From: Epiperipatus broadwayi
Taxonomy: Eukaryota > Onychophora > Udeonychophora > Euonychophora > Peripatidae
Reading direction: 5' to 3'
Length of the DNA stretch: 64,000 nt
NCBI GenBank assembly: GCA_028023455.1
Contig: JAQFVV010012435.1
Location: forward strand, 3,348,001 to 3,412,000
Below are positions 33,640 through 45,807 of this stretch, in pieces (position 1 is the first letter of the stretch; each line of letters starts with the position of its first letter). The notes below the pieces were generated by a model. It did no database searches. It was not told the DNA's origin and saw only the letters and a list, made by a program, of their open reading frames with translations. A program made the position numbers and the translations under genes.

Positions 33640-35330
33640 TTAAAATTTCTTTTTTCTTTGCTTTTTTAAAAGTTGAGAGAGAGGGTAAAGGTCTAAACTT
33701 GTGATATGTTATAGTAATACTACTATGACTTAATTTATAAATTCAATATGTATCAAAAATGTAGATTCATAAAAAGTTAAAAAACAATTAAAAAATAAAA
33801 AGGAAATATGTTTCTGCCCAACTGCATGTTATAAGAAATACTTTTTCTTTAACGTGTTAGAAATAAATTTAAAACTAAAGTTTGTCTTCTGCATTAATAT
33901 TATTTAAAATATTTTTATTTGAAAAACAACTAGAAACATTAGATTTGGAGTTGTCCATTTAAATTGTATTATTATTTTTTAGTTTTAATTATTAAAAAAC
34001 CTTCTTACATTCAACATTTAGAGAAGATCTTGAGTTGCCTATATTAAAAAAAAAAAAAAGTGTTTACAGTGATTTTGTATTGCCCATGCATGCTGTCAAT
34101 AAATTATTGGATTCAATGTGAAAGTGATGATGACTTTGAATTTTTTGAAGCCAAAAAGTAGACAATTATTGATCTGGTGATGGTAATTCAAAGAAATAAA
34201 AAAAAAGTTATGACTTTCTGATTTTTTTTTTTTTTTTTGGTAATTTGTTGTTGTGTCAAAGTCAGCTAGTTTATTTTCATTTGGATTGTTTGATTTGATT
34301 TACACTTTGTATTGAATGTAACTGACAATTATTGTTTTCATCAAAAGTCAATAACATAAATCATTGTATTACCCCTCCCCTTACTTTTTAAAAAGCCAAT
34401 AATAAAAAAAATATATTTTTTTAAAGAATAAGAATAAAATTTCCAAAACAAATCTGTCAATTACAAACCAAATGAAGTTTAAAATTTTACATTAGTAAAT
34501 TCTAGATAATTTCATCGACGTCATTCATTCAGACATCGTAAACAGTAATTTAAAGTGAGTGGTCTATCCTCACACTTTCACTTCCAGTACTTAAGATTTG
34601 CCCATATATAAGCATTTGGGTTGGATAGAATAAGTGGATTCATTTTATTCTTTCCTAAATACTATATCTTGTGTTGGGAGTCAAAGTATTCATTTATTAT
34701 TAACACTCATAAAAAGCTCATGCGCAATAGCTTGACAGGCTGATCTTTAGTGTATTGATTAATTTTGTAAGTCAATATTAGATAACATTACAATGAAACA
34801 TCCAAAGAAACCTTGAAAATTTCTAATAGACTATATTTTCTTCCTTTTCCCCACTCCTCCCTTGTTCCTATTTTTTCAAAACCAAAAAAGACATTGAAAA
34901 GGCAAATAATACTAAAAGTTTACAAAAAAAGATATGTCAAAGAAAAGTAATAACAGGTTTTATATTCTGAAAAATCCAAAGAAACCTTAGAATTAACTAA
35001 ATCCCCCCCCTCTCCCACACCCTTTTCCATTTTCTCAAAACAAAACATGAAACTGAAAAGACAAATAATATTAAAAGTTCATATAAAAGCAGTCCTATCA
35101 ATGAAAAGTAAGAAGATGTAAGATTCTACTTTGAATTTTATAAATTATAATAAATCCCAGTCAACATTTAAGAGAAAATGGAATGTAGATAGTCAACTAG
35201 ATCAGTATCCAAAACTCATTATTAAAATTGCATTGCCTAAATCAATAAAAAAACAATATATAATAAGTCTTATTATTAAAAATGATTAATATCCTAAATG
35301 ATTAGCATATTAGAATTTCTAATAACATTT
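33640..35330. other. AT-rich stretch, no gene recognised
   Basis: Two diverged blocks with aaatccaaagaaacctt(a/g) (about 34797 and 34975) suggest a roughly 170-bp tandem duplication spanning 34790-35140. No coding signal is seen. Confidence 0.4.
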
Positions 35331-35334
35331 TGAT

Positions 35335-35780
35335 TACACAGAGGAAAACTCACTATACAGTAGCACTTTTCGGTGCAAGCCAGAGTAATCAATAGATGTA
35401 GAAAGGTTTGTACATAAAATCCCTATCTAGTGCATAATCATCCAATACCCCAGACTAATGTCTAGGTTGTAGCTCTCATTAGTGAGGACTCTTGGATCTG
35501 AGAGCACACATCTAGATCTTAGAATCTAATGCAACCCTTCCGCAGCCACCTTTTATCTTATTGGCTAACTATAAAGTTTGACTCCAAAATGAAAACACAA
35601 TAATGTTTTCAATTCAAGCTCATTAGCTTGTACAATCATATAGATCTGAACTCAGTTCAGTATCCATACTTTTTGGTGTCTCTGATTCTTTAATAACCAC
35701 AGTCACCATAATCCTATTGAGCAGTATTGGCGTTAAACTATAAAAAATGGTGATCATGTGATGTTTAGTCTTTTAACATT
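35335..35780 (-). repeat. R-family repeat copy, about 445 bp
   Basis: It is near full unit length: ctatacagtagcac, ccctatctagtgcataatca, hammerhead region 35448-35490 (core mutated to CUAAUGA and stem II damaged), aggatct-type block and gtgatcatgtgatg at the right end, which is inverted relative to the left end of the 30277 unit. It suggests that R elements have short inverted termini. Confidence 0.7.
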
Positions 35781-35784
35781 TTAA

Positions 35785-37370
35785 TTGTTATGAAATCTTT
35801 TTTCAAAATTTTTGAAACAACCTTTTTTGATACATAGGATAAGTTACTTCTTTATTAATTTAATCAAATATTTATTATTTAACTTTATTATTATACTATT
35901 TAGTTATAATTTATTGGATTTGCTTACATCAAAGCTTCTAATTATTATATATAGAAGGCATGAATTACATTAATATTACTAAAACAGTAATAATATTGTT
36001 ATATTGCCATTAACTGAAATATCTCTGATTCATATATTGCTATTATCCAGACAAAATTATAAATATAGTTTTGATCTATTGAATTATTTGCCATATAAAA
36101 ATTTTATACTGATATAAATATAAGAATATACTGCAGCTTAAAGTATTATATTGTGATTAACAAAATAAATTTGTATATTATACAAAAAAGTATTCCGATA
36201 TATATATAAACTATAAATAATAAAATTGTTTATTTACATTTTCACTAGAGCTTCAATTACAAAAAAAAAAAAAGGAAAAGAGGAGACTAATGTTTGAAAT
36301 GTGAAAAATTCTTACCTCCTACAAAAAACTCCTGGTATCAAGAGTTTTGAATTAATAGTAATCTATCTGCATACATTTTTTAAAAAAAGAGAAAGATTAT
36401 ATATATATATATAATTATTCACAATCCATTTTGACAATTAAAATCATTATTTAGTTAATCAAATTGATAAATGATGCAAAAAATAAACAAGATTTTATAA
36501 AAAAAAGACTATGAAGCCATATTACTTCAGATTTTATTAGAAGTGTAATCGCCAGATCTGAAAATTCCACAAATAATCATGAGACCTTCTGTTCTTATAT
36601 TGGATGCTCTACGACTTTGTTAAGCTATGCAGGGCAAATAAACTATATTTTAATAAAACCAAGTTTTAGTTATAAAGATTTTTATAAATTTAAATTATGT
36701 TAACTTAATATACAATGTGTTTGTAAAAGAGCATCTTTAGATAATAAAAAAAAAAGATGAAGAACGTTTAGATGTCAATATGTAATAATAATAAGTGAAT
36801 AGGTCTATTGCTTGGCAGTTCACATTAAATTCATACCCCAGAAGCAACAAGTTAGAGCATCTATCTATTAATCTTGAGCTTAAAGATTGCATTTTTGTGA
36901 CTTTACTAAGCCATTAAGACTATCAGAACTAACAAAGAAATGACTGGGAAGATGGGATTATCATAAGAGTTGCAAAAAACAAAACAAAAACAAATTGAAA
37001 ATGTTTGAAAGACTGCAATAATAGAAATATTAAAATAGTTTTAAGTGATTCTTAAGAAAAGCAGCAACAACAAAATAGGCAAAAAAATTAGTAGATTACG
37101 GCAAAGAAACAAAGATTTTGTAATAATTTATCTGTATAGTGTTATAAGAATTGTTAATTGCTACAATACTAAACATTAATTCAAGATAATATTATCATTA
37201 ATAGAAGTAAGAGATATAGAAACAAATATGAAAAATAAGAATTTTAATATATGTATAAGAATACAAAGGGGGCACTCCACATAAACTGAAATTTTGTAAA
37301 TAAAAATTGTGTATTTATATTTAGATGTTACAGAGTGAATCATTTTCAAAGTACTAACCATTTTATGCAT
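35785..37370. other. AT-rich stretch, no gene recognised
   Basis: Short (AT)n runs and poly-A only. No supportable gene. Confidence 0.5.
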
Positions 37371-37375
37371 TGCAC

Positions 37376-37795
37376 CATTTTAATGCTTCCATTTTTTTCT
37401 TCACTACGTTCATGTCTGAATTTTTTTTTTGAGGAATTTTCTCATTTAGTGGAATAAAAAGAAGTCACATGAAGTAATATTGGGTTAATATGCTAGATGG
37501 ATAAGCTGATAAATGCTCTTTTGATTGAAAATGTTTCACCTTCAATACTATTTGCATTAAAAAAAATCAGCATTTATCTTGATGCTGGACTTCATTTACT
37601 ACACTTTTTGGGATGTATTAAATTTGAACTCTTCCATTAAACCACTGAAAACTTGATTTTTCCAAAACATTTTCTTGTAAGATGTTTCAAGCACTACAAC
37701 CATTTTCTGTACTGTTTATTTCAAACAGAAAACAGAATTTTATCTTGTTCTAACTTTTTGGCCATCACAAAAATTGACAAATAATTGAGACACAT
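37376..37795 (-). pseudogene. Mariner-like transposase remnant, internally deleted
   Basis: On the minus strand one end reads TYKKMFWKNQVFS and, in another frame, FQWFNGR, like the N-terminal helix-turn-helix region of mariner transposases. The other end reads CDFFLFH after an ITSCDF context and KFLKKK, like the conserved PYSPDLAPCDFFLFP..K region near the third catalytic Asp. The segment is only about 400 bp and has many stops, so most of the DDD core is gone. The identification rests on short motifs. Confidence 0.5.
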
Positions 37796-37799
37796 TTAA

Positions 37800-39170
37800 C
37801 AAAAAATGAATTATGGTCACATGACTTTTCTTGATAGTTCCAGTTGATAGAACAATAGAGGGGTATCTCTGCAAAAGGTATCTAATTGGTAGAATCATTA
37901 TCCACAACACAATTGTCTAACAGAGAATGATTCTGGATTTTTAGCAGTATCTCCTTATAAGCATGTCATCAATAGTCAGATATTTTATGATAATGGAAAG
38001 AATAATAATATGATTTTTAAAATTTAAATAGAGTTAGTATAAATAAAAGAGTGCTTTTATAAATGGGATAACATGGGGAAGGATCATATTAACTATGCAG
38101 AAACAAATAAAAAATGTTATTTTTTTTTTACTAAATATAATATATAAATAAATATTGAAAATATTAGTCAATTTATTACAAGATATACTTTAAAACTTTT
38201 ATTTAATTGCTTGCAAACATATAAATAAAAACATCTGAAAGGAAGGCAAATAATTTTCAAGATGCATTTCTGAGTGAAATAGCACTTTTCAGGTTATTCA
38301 GGTCACATTCTTTTACATATCATCATCATTGATTGAATTTATCAATGTCAAAATTCTTTCTCTTATTTGACATCATTGGCTTCAGATAAATATATTAGTG
38401 GATATTATTAATTTTTTTATTATTTTATTCTTCTTAGCCCAAATATAATCTTTAAACTTTATTAAAGATTAGTTTAACCATTCTTATTAAATAAATAACA
38501 CAATAACATTTATTTAAGCCCATCTTCTCTTTTATTGCACTTTGTATAATATTTTTGATTGAGTTTGGTACCTCTATTGAACTACAACCTTATCAAACAT
38601 ATGAAAAATGTCTCTGAGAAAAAGAAAATTCCTTGAGATAAATTTCTGGATAAAGTGACACCCTTTACTTGGCCCAGTTTGCAATCTTTCACAATCACTC
38701 ATCATCTTTGTGTAGTATTTATCTATAGTAAATATCATCAATTGACTTAATACATAGTTTGTTCTCACTTTTGTTAAATAATTGATTGATATGAATCACT
38801 GTTATATTTATTTAAGAATGGGATTATCAAATTAGAGAATGCAAAAAATTGCTGTTTATAGAGTTATAGTAATTTATTATTAGAACATAGACACGATTGA
38901 AGAGAATGGAAGTTATGAATTATAATTAAAAAATTGTCATTTGAATAGTCAACTTTTTTCATATATAAATTCACATGTACCATACAACTTTTATGCTACT
39001 ATTCAGTTTTTTATTATAAAATGCAATATGTAATAGAAAAAATAATTTTTAATGATTGCTTCATTATATAATAATATTCTATAGGATTTTTTCTTTTTTA
39101 ATTATTAATAAATATTTATGTATTTATTATTACCTGTAGTCAAATAGAATATACATAAGCTTCACTTACC
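37800..39170. other. AT-rich stretch, no gene recognised
   Basis: Nothing identifiable. Confidence 0.5.
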
Positions 39171-39179
39171 TGAATATTT

Positions 39180-39335
39180 GCTAAAGCATTACCTTAAAAT
39201 TCAATATTCAAATCTAAAGATCCAGTTCTGATTCCAGTGTTAGTAATGTTACTAGTCAGGCTGGCATGATCCAGATTTGATTCCAATTCTAGTAATGTTA
39301 CTGGCCATGCCAGTATTATCGGAAAAAAATAATAT
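39180..39335 (+). repeat. SINE family A-related, diverged, with internal duplication
   Basis: ttcaatattcaaatctaaag followed by gatccagttctgattccagt is related to the family A head. The block gattccaNtgttagtaatgttact recurs about 50 bp on (39226-39250 and 39280-39303), so the middle is tandemly duplicated. Confidence 0.45.
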
Positions 39336-39339
39336 CACT

Positions 39340-41990
39340 TAATTGTTGTGTTATATACCAACTTGTGTGGAGAATTTAAATGAAGTTTAGAATTTTTCTT
39401 AAAACATTCAATGTTTAATGTTAGATAATGGAAATAGTCCATCAAATAATTACAAATAAAACTTCATTATTGGTACTACCCATTTCAATAAATGTTCATT
39501 CTGCATGAAGATTTACTAACATTATTTTCATTTATTTATCAGGAGTGTTAATGTTGCTTAATCACACAGATATGTAAGTAAATGATAGATTTGATTTTTT
39601 GCTTTGATTTGTACAATCAGTGCTGACCTCCATTCTTTTTCATGGTATAACAGATCCCTAATCTGATACATTTGCTCTTGTTAGTGTAAATCCTGCTATG
39701 ACTGTTTTGATGGTACCTGCTTAACATGAATCCATAGGTTGAATATCTCTAGATATTGTTTTTTCAAATGCTCTATTTGCAGGATTAGATTCCAAAGATT
39801 CAAGAAAGTGACTGTAAAAAACTGTAGCAGTAGTTTGATTATCATCCATGTTATTCATGACATTTTAGAAAATGTTTACAATGTACTTTGCATTCTAAGC
39901 CAATTTTTGATAACTATCCTTTAGAAGCTCTATTCCACTGTCAAAGTTACTTCCTATTCTATCTATATTTTCAGGTAAATCATTCAATAAATTATCATGA
40001 TCAGGTGCATAAATGACAGATATCATTATTCCTCTTCAGAAAAAGTAAATATAATTTCATTTATAACATTAGTTGATATTTACTGAACATTTATTATTAG
40101 ATTTTGTTTCACTAGAATTCTCATGTTTAGATTTAAATTTTGTAAACACAGCAGAACTTTATTCAGATTTAAATAAGTCAGTCTTGACATCACTTCGAAG
40201 CAATTTTTACAAAGACTCAAACTTCAAGCTTACAAACATGAATAATTATAATTATCAATAAAGCAAGTCATATATAGGGTGACATTGCTTTCATAAGCTT
40301 GTATTTACAAAAATGTAATACAGAGAGTGTACCAATAGCTCAAACAAGTTCTTAAAATAAAGTTGAAAACTATTACAGATTCATTATGAATTAATCCCAT
40401 TCAAATTTAAATAAGCATTAAAAATGCACTAATAAATTAAACACTATGGAACACTTTTTTTTCAACTCATTGAATTTAAATTTTTGTTATATTACTTTTT
40501 CTTAGCATTAACAAAAATTGTCCTAATTTCATGATTGTTCCATAAAGATCTAAATATGTATTTTATTTTTAGACTCAGAATTTCAACATTGTAAATTATT
40601 TCCTCCAATGCAAAACACATGCATCACAGATTGGTTACCCTAAGCTTATATAAAAGCCATTTTTCCATCTATATATTGAAAGTGGGTACTGATATCAAAG
40701 GGGATAAAACAAGTTGTTGAATGGGTAAAGGTATAGAAATGGATTAGAAATGAAAGTAGATTACATTTTTAGAGGAAATAAAAAACAAGAAATAACAACA
40801 ACAGTAATAAAAATATTTATGATAGTTAACAGGTTAAATGACTAGTAAAAAATCTTCATTTCGTTGAATTTTATAAATATTTAAACAAAAGCTGTGAAAG
40901 CATCTAAAATAATGAAAATAACTGTCACATAACTCTAATGTAATTTTATCTGATTTTTTGAAGTTACTGCAGTAAGCAAGAGTGCTTTTTCTTTCTTTTG
41001 ACTAATTCCATCTATTGGAGATTGAACAATTAATAGTTATCAGATGATAGTTCAATCTAATTCTTCCACATTGTGGACTTGACTTTTACCATTTATTAAT
41101 GAGGGCTTGAGATTAAAACTTGAAATTAATACTGCTATTCATCTGGAAGTCAGCTTTAAGGTCTTTTACTGTAGTAACCTGTAAGAATCAATGGGTGTGG
41201 TGGCAAAAACATTCTTATCCAGAGAAAAAAAATGCCTATTGTTAGAATAGAACTATGATTACTAAAATATATAATTAATGGCCTAGAATTAGATCCATAT
41301 AATTGTGCAAGGACATTAACTTGAGTTTAGAATTTTATTATTTTTTCTAATTTGAAATTATTAGATTGATATTAAAAAGAGTTATAGATGTTATCCATAT
41401 ACGTAATACAGTAATTTGAGCTTTGCATGCCAAGTTCTTATCTATAAATGTAAAAGTCAGAAATTAAGAATATAAATTAAATTGAGATACAATTTGGAAA
41501 TCACTAATTTTTAATATTTGCAATACATGATGTTAATTAGTGGAAGAAAAATGTTCTTTTTAATTTTTAGACAAATGATTAATTCGTATTTATAAAACAT
41601 TATCGAGATTAATGAACCAAACAACTTTCTTATAGTTCGTTAAATTTGATCTGTGCAAAGCAACTAATTAAAAAAGCTACTTTAAAAAAAGAAATTAAGA
41701 TGTTTGACAATATTGCAAAAGATCTGTACAAAAATAGCATAATGCCAATAGAATAAGTAGAACTCTCCTAAATAATAGTTTTCTATTTTTTTAAAGAGAA
41801 CATATTTTAAACATAATAAGAATTAACTTCTTAGTCAAACTATGATTCTCATCATCATTATTATTTTTACCCATTATTAAAGAACTGTAGAATAGAGATT
41901 TCTTTATTTTTTTCCACATCACGCAGAAAACTTTCTTATATGATTCATGCATCTCATCTATGATCTTTTTTTAGGTCTTTTGCAATCTCT
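39340..41990. other. AT-rich stretch, no gene recognised
   Basis: Short frames at 39739-39924 and 40073-40261 show no known motif. A protein-coding exon is not excluded but is not supported. Confidence 0.45.
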
Positions 41991-42049
41991 TGAGATCTAA
42001 CTTAAATCTTAATTTATCCATATATTATCATTTTTTCTAGTGTAGACCA

Positions 42050-42386
42050 TTTCTAGTTCAGTCTCTTAATTCTGTCATGAAGTGAATGATACTATTTGTT
42101 CTCTTATTTGTGGATTATATTTCTTATTTTTTCTTGTTACTCCTAGCATACATCTATTTATACTTCATTGTATCTGAAGTTTTCAAATTGTTCTTTTGAT
42201 AAGTGTCCAAGTTTCAGATATATAAGTAAAATCTAGTGAAACACATCTATTAAAAATATTTCCTTTCAAACCTATAGGTTTATCAAAAACTCTCCACTTA
42301 AGGTCAATTCTATGATTAATTTTATTACTTAAGTTTCTATTTGTGTTAATAATCTGACCAAAACGTTTGTAATTTTCTTTTTTCAT
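42050..42386 (-). pseudogene. RTE-type LINE C-terminal fragment
   Basis: The minus-strand frame has NKINHRIDLKWRVFDK, GNIFNRCVSLDFTYISETWT. This is the conserved RTE segment found intact at 55926-56153 (NHRIKLGWNIFG, KVFNKCVLSVLTYGCETWT). Beyond the stop, IRNII and RIKRLN residues continue in a shifted frame. In active RTE elements this region follows the RT. It is truncated at the 5' side by the S2 SINE tail and has stops. Confidence 0.7.
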
Positions 42387-42387
42387 G

Positions 42388-42482
42388 TGTCAAAACATCG
42401 GCCGGAAAGCGAACCCGCAAACGCGGGACAACTGCTTGTAAGGCAGCTGTGCTGACCACTCGACCACCAACGGTTGACAACG
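42388..42482 (-). repeat. SINE S2, copy 2
   Basis: Minus strand: ttggtggtcgagtggtcagc (A box), tgccttacaagcag, gcgggttcgctttccggcc (B box), ttttgacacatg and an A-rich tail. Flanks aacgtttgtaatttt and aacgttcataatttt are a target duplication. Confidence 0.82.
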
Positions 42483-42667
42483 TTCATAATTTTTTACTTC
42501 TTCTAATTCATAACTTAAATCTTGATTTATCCATATATTATCATTTTTTTCTAGTGTAGACCATTTCTAGTCCACCCTCCACTTAAGTTCAATTCTATGA
42601 TTAATTTTATTACTTAAGTTTCTATTTGTGTTAATAATCTGACCAAAACGTTTGTAATTTTCTTTTT

Positions 42668-42765
42668 TCATGTGTCAAAACATCGGCCGGGAAGCGAACC
42701 TGCAAACGCGGGACAACTGCTTGTAAGGAAGTTGTGCTGACCATTCGACCACCAACGGTTGACAA
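42668..42765 (-). repeat. SINE S2, copy 3 (copied with the segmental duplication)
   Basis: It is almost identical to copy 2, with the same flanks, so it arose by duplication of the locus and not by a new insertion. Confidence 0.82.
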
Positions 42766-43054
42766 CGTTCATAATTTTTTACTTCTTCTAATTCATAATT
42801 ATTAATTGTTATATACTTTATCTGATATTGACATTTGTATTTAATACTATTTTCTGACTTTCATCTGATAACATTTTCAGTATGAATCTATAACTGCTTA
42901 AAATCAAAGCACATATGATTGTTGCATACTGCAATTTAAATATTGAGTAATTGTTCTTATATGTTAGTAAACAAAATTTATATATTTGATAAAAAATATA
43001 ACTACTTTAACAGAGATATTTAATATTTAAATACACGTTTATTGTCTATACTGA

Positions 43055-43330
43055 ACATAATGTAATAAGATTGCTATCAACAAGGGTTTTGAGTATTCCA
43101 TCATCACATTTTCAATGATGTGGATGATTGAAGGGTTTAGTGGGTAGAGAAGATTGAAGCCTATACATTAAAGTTTGAAGATTTTCTATCTTAATATAAA
43201 CTGAGCACTGATTTTATACATATGTGTGAGAGATGATGATCTGGACCAACTGACAAATACTGGTTCAGCACAGAATATATATTGGATATCATTTACTTTT
43301 TTCACATGTATGTAATAATGGGTATTGATT
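43055..43330 (-). repeat. Interspersed repeat family C, copy 3
   Basis: In inverse orientation: gagtattccatcatcacatt, gatgatctggaccaactgac, atttacttttttcacatgta match family C blocks. Confidence 0.55.
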
Positions 43331-43334
43331 ACAT

Positions 43335-44285
43335 AAGATGAAGTGCATAGTTGTAAAGAGCTCAAAATCTGAGTTCAAATTCTTCTAATAACAGAGATAT
43401 TATGATTTCCTTTTAAATCACTGTCACAACAATTGATTTTTGCAAATTAATGCAGTATTCTAAGCAAGCACAGTTTTTTTCTAGTATCACCTATTGCAAG
43501 CTTAATTAATCAGTGGTTACCAGACAATGTACTTTATCATTAGCTTGATAGTAACAAAAACCATACTTAACTGCAAGATAAATAACTCCTTTTGTTCCAT
43601 ATTTGAATCCCAAGTTCTTATTAAAAAAGTTGAAAGCTAAAATTTGGTCTCAGGATTAAATAACAATGTCATCTGATAGCAGAAATTACTCAATCTTAAA
43701 ATAGATGACACTAGAATGGTATAAGAAGATCTTCTGTTTTTATTAACTTTTATAATTAAGTTTAAATATGGTTTAAGAAAGGAAACAAAAAATAATAAAT
43801 ATTCAAGGTTACAAGTACTCAAGACATGTACACACATCACAGTTCATCACAGTTGAGAAATCTGTAAAGAAAGTAACAAAATTTATTTATTTGCTAAAAT
43901 AGTTGGATTCCAAGAATTTGTGATGACTAAAAGCTTTTCCCCAGTAATTAGTCAGTTATATTAATAAGACGAAGATAATTTCTCATTTCATTTGAAGATT
44001 TGAGATGTCAGCATGACCTTAGAATTAAAGCAGATAATGTATTTGTATCATTTCAATGAAGTTTTTGAATACCAGCCATATTGCTATGATCATTAGCACC
44101 ATAACTAAATGTGGAAGTACTCCCTGCATGTATCCACAAACAGAATTTTAAAATTTGTCACAAACAGAATTTTAAGATATTTCATAGATAATGACCATTG
44201 AGAATAATATAATACTGTACTTTAACATGGAATTTAACATGCATGCACAAGCACATAATTAAAAAGAGCAGGATAAATAACATAA
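43335..44285. other. AT-rich stretch, no gene recognised
   Basis: A 24-bp direct repeat (cacaaacagaattttaa) at 44136-44180 is the only structure noted. Confidence 0.45.
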
Positions 44286-44289
44286 TTAA

Positions 44290-44790
44290 GGTACATACAT
44301 ATTTTAGTGGTATACATATATGCCATTACATCACTCTGAAATGAAAATATAAAAGAAGATCAATAAATACAATGTATTTAAGTTGATAAAAAAAGAGAAA
44401 TGCACAGATATATAAAATGCACAGATGGTAAAGTGATTAAAGAATTATTTAAAGTTAAAAATCTAAAAACAAAATATTTTAAGGAAGGTAAAAAAATAAT
44501 GAAAACTGTTAATCTTTTTTAAAGTTATTTTTAAACTATAGTAGGATGAAAATGAATTTCTATTGAAATGTATTGGCAAACAGGCCCTTGGGACATTTAA
44601 CAGATTGTAAGTCAGATAAGAGAAATCAAAATTACTAGTGATAAGAAAATACAGGTGATTCCTGTTCTAAAGAAAACTAACAAATAAAGATGCATATGAA
44701 CACACAGTCCAGAGGGAACAATCATCATCACCAATGAGAACCATGCTAAGCCATGAGAGATCAATCCTGGAATTCAGTGATAAGAAATAT
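44290..44790 (+). repeat. Diverged LTR-like repeat (family L), copy 1
   Basis: The blocks acatatatgccattacat, gcacagat, tggcaaacaggcccttggg and tcatcatcaccaatgag follow the order seen at 61126-61830. It is strongly diverged. Confidence 0.4.
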
Positions 44791-44872
44791 GAAATCATAT
44801 AAAATGGGAAATTAGATTACTTTAAAAAAAGTTGATTGTTTTGATTAAAATATTTTGGTACCTGTATTGCAG

Positions 44873-45012
44873 ATCTCCACAATATAGGGATCATGTAATA
44901 GACTTCATTCCCTCAGTTGCATTGACTGAGGCAGCTTCTAAATCAATGACCCCCAAAATTGCTTTCAACAAACCTGCAGTAGTCCAGATGTTTCATAGAA
45001 ATACTATGGAAA
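44873..45012 (+). CDS. Possible internal exon of an unidentified host gene
   Basis: Preceded by tacctgtattgcag (acceptor AG at 44871-44872) and followed by gtatga (donor GT at 45013-45014), this 140-bp segment is open in one frame. The translation, YRDHVIDFIPSVALTEAASK then MTPKIAFNKPAVVQMFH, is well mixed in composition and unlike the low-complexity frames around it. It carries far more GC than its flanks. The length of 140 bp means that it would change phase between neighbouring exons. I do not recognise the protein. It may be an exon within a very large intron-rich gene covering part of this window, or a captured exon. No partner exon was found. Confidence 0.4.
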
Positions 45013-45029
45013 GTATGATTTTTTTTAAA

Positions 45030-45800
45030 TGAGATTTGATCTTTTAATTATCTAAAATATGAACTTTCAATTATTAAACCTGAATGTTATTTCTCTTAAA
45101 GAAAATCTATTATCTGACAATTAAATTAAATTCTAAATTATTTATTAAATATTTTATGTATAAAATGTTTGCCATTGTCATTTCCATCCTCATTAAATGA
45201 AATTAATAAATTTAAAGTTTAGTGTAAATGGTTGCATAGACTCAATAAAATTGTTGGTTTAAATAGGGTTAATTTTGGGCTATTTGCTTCATGTATGAGT
45301 GTTTTATTTCAATATGATCTGAGGAGATGCATTAAATTTTCATTTCCTTGTGCCACATTGGTATACAAGGTATATTATCCAATTGAATGCATGGCCCCAT
45401 AGCCATCACATTGCAAATAGTAGTAGGGGTTATTTCCTATGTCATTGTTGTTCTTACACTCTGGATGGGGACTATAAGTTGGCAAGAACTACTCTTCTCC
45501 TGATATAGAACATTTCTTTTCCAAATATATTCAGGTAATTCCTTCACCAGGTAGACACACATTCCTGTAATGGATGAGAATCATTATGTTTCTTTAATAA
45601 AATCAAGTTGCAGATGTAAATTCTTGTAATCATGATTTTTGTTATGTTAGCTTTCTCATTTTGCAAACTTTTGGCCTGGAGTTAAAAAGGTTTGAGTCTT
45701 TTAAATGAATATTCTATGCATTATATTTATGCTTAACAAAATTCTAAAATATTGTTAAATTATGTTGAAGTCATCCATCTGTTAGTATAGGTGACTTTCT
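45030..45800. other. AT-rich stretch, no gene recognised
   Basis: Mildly GC-richer at 45400-45500, with no supported frame. Confidence 0.45.
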
Positions 45801-45807
45801 GCTAAAA

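Larger units (their letters stand above)
42000..42790. repeat. Local tandem segmental duplication with internal deletion
   Basis: cttgatttatccatatatta...ctagtgtagaccatttctag at about 42008-42058 recurs at 42520-42574. The second copy then jumps to sequence equal to 42290-42500 (ccacttaag...). The second unit thus lacks about 230 bp that hold part of an RTE fragment. Both units carry the S2 SINE. Confidence 0.75.
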
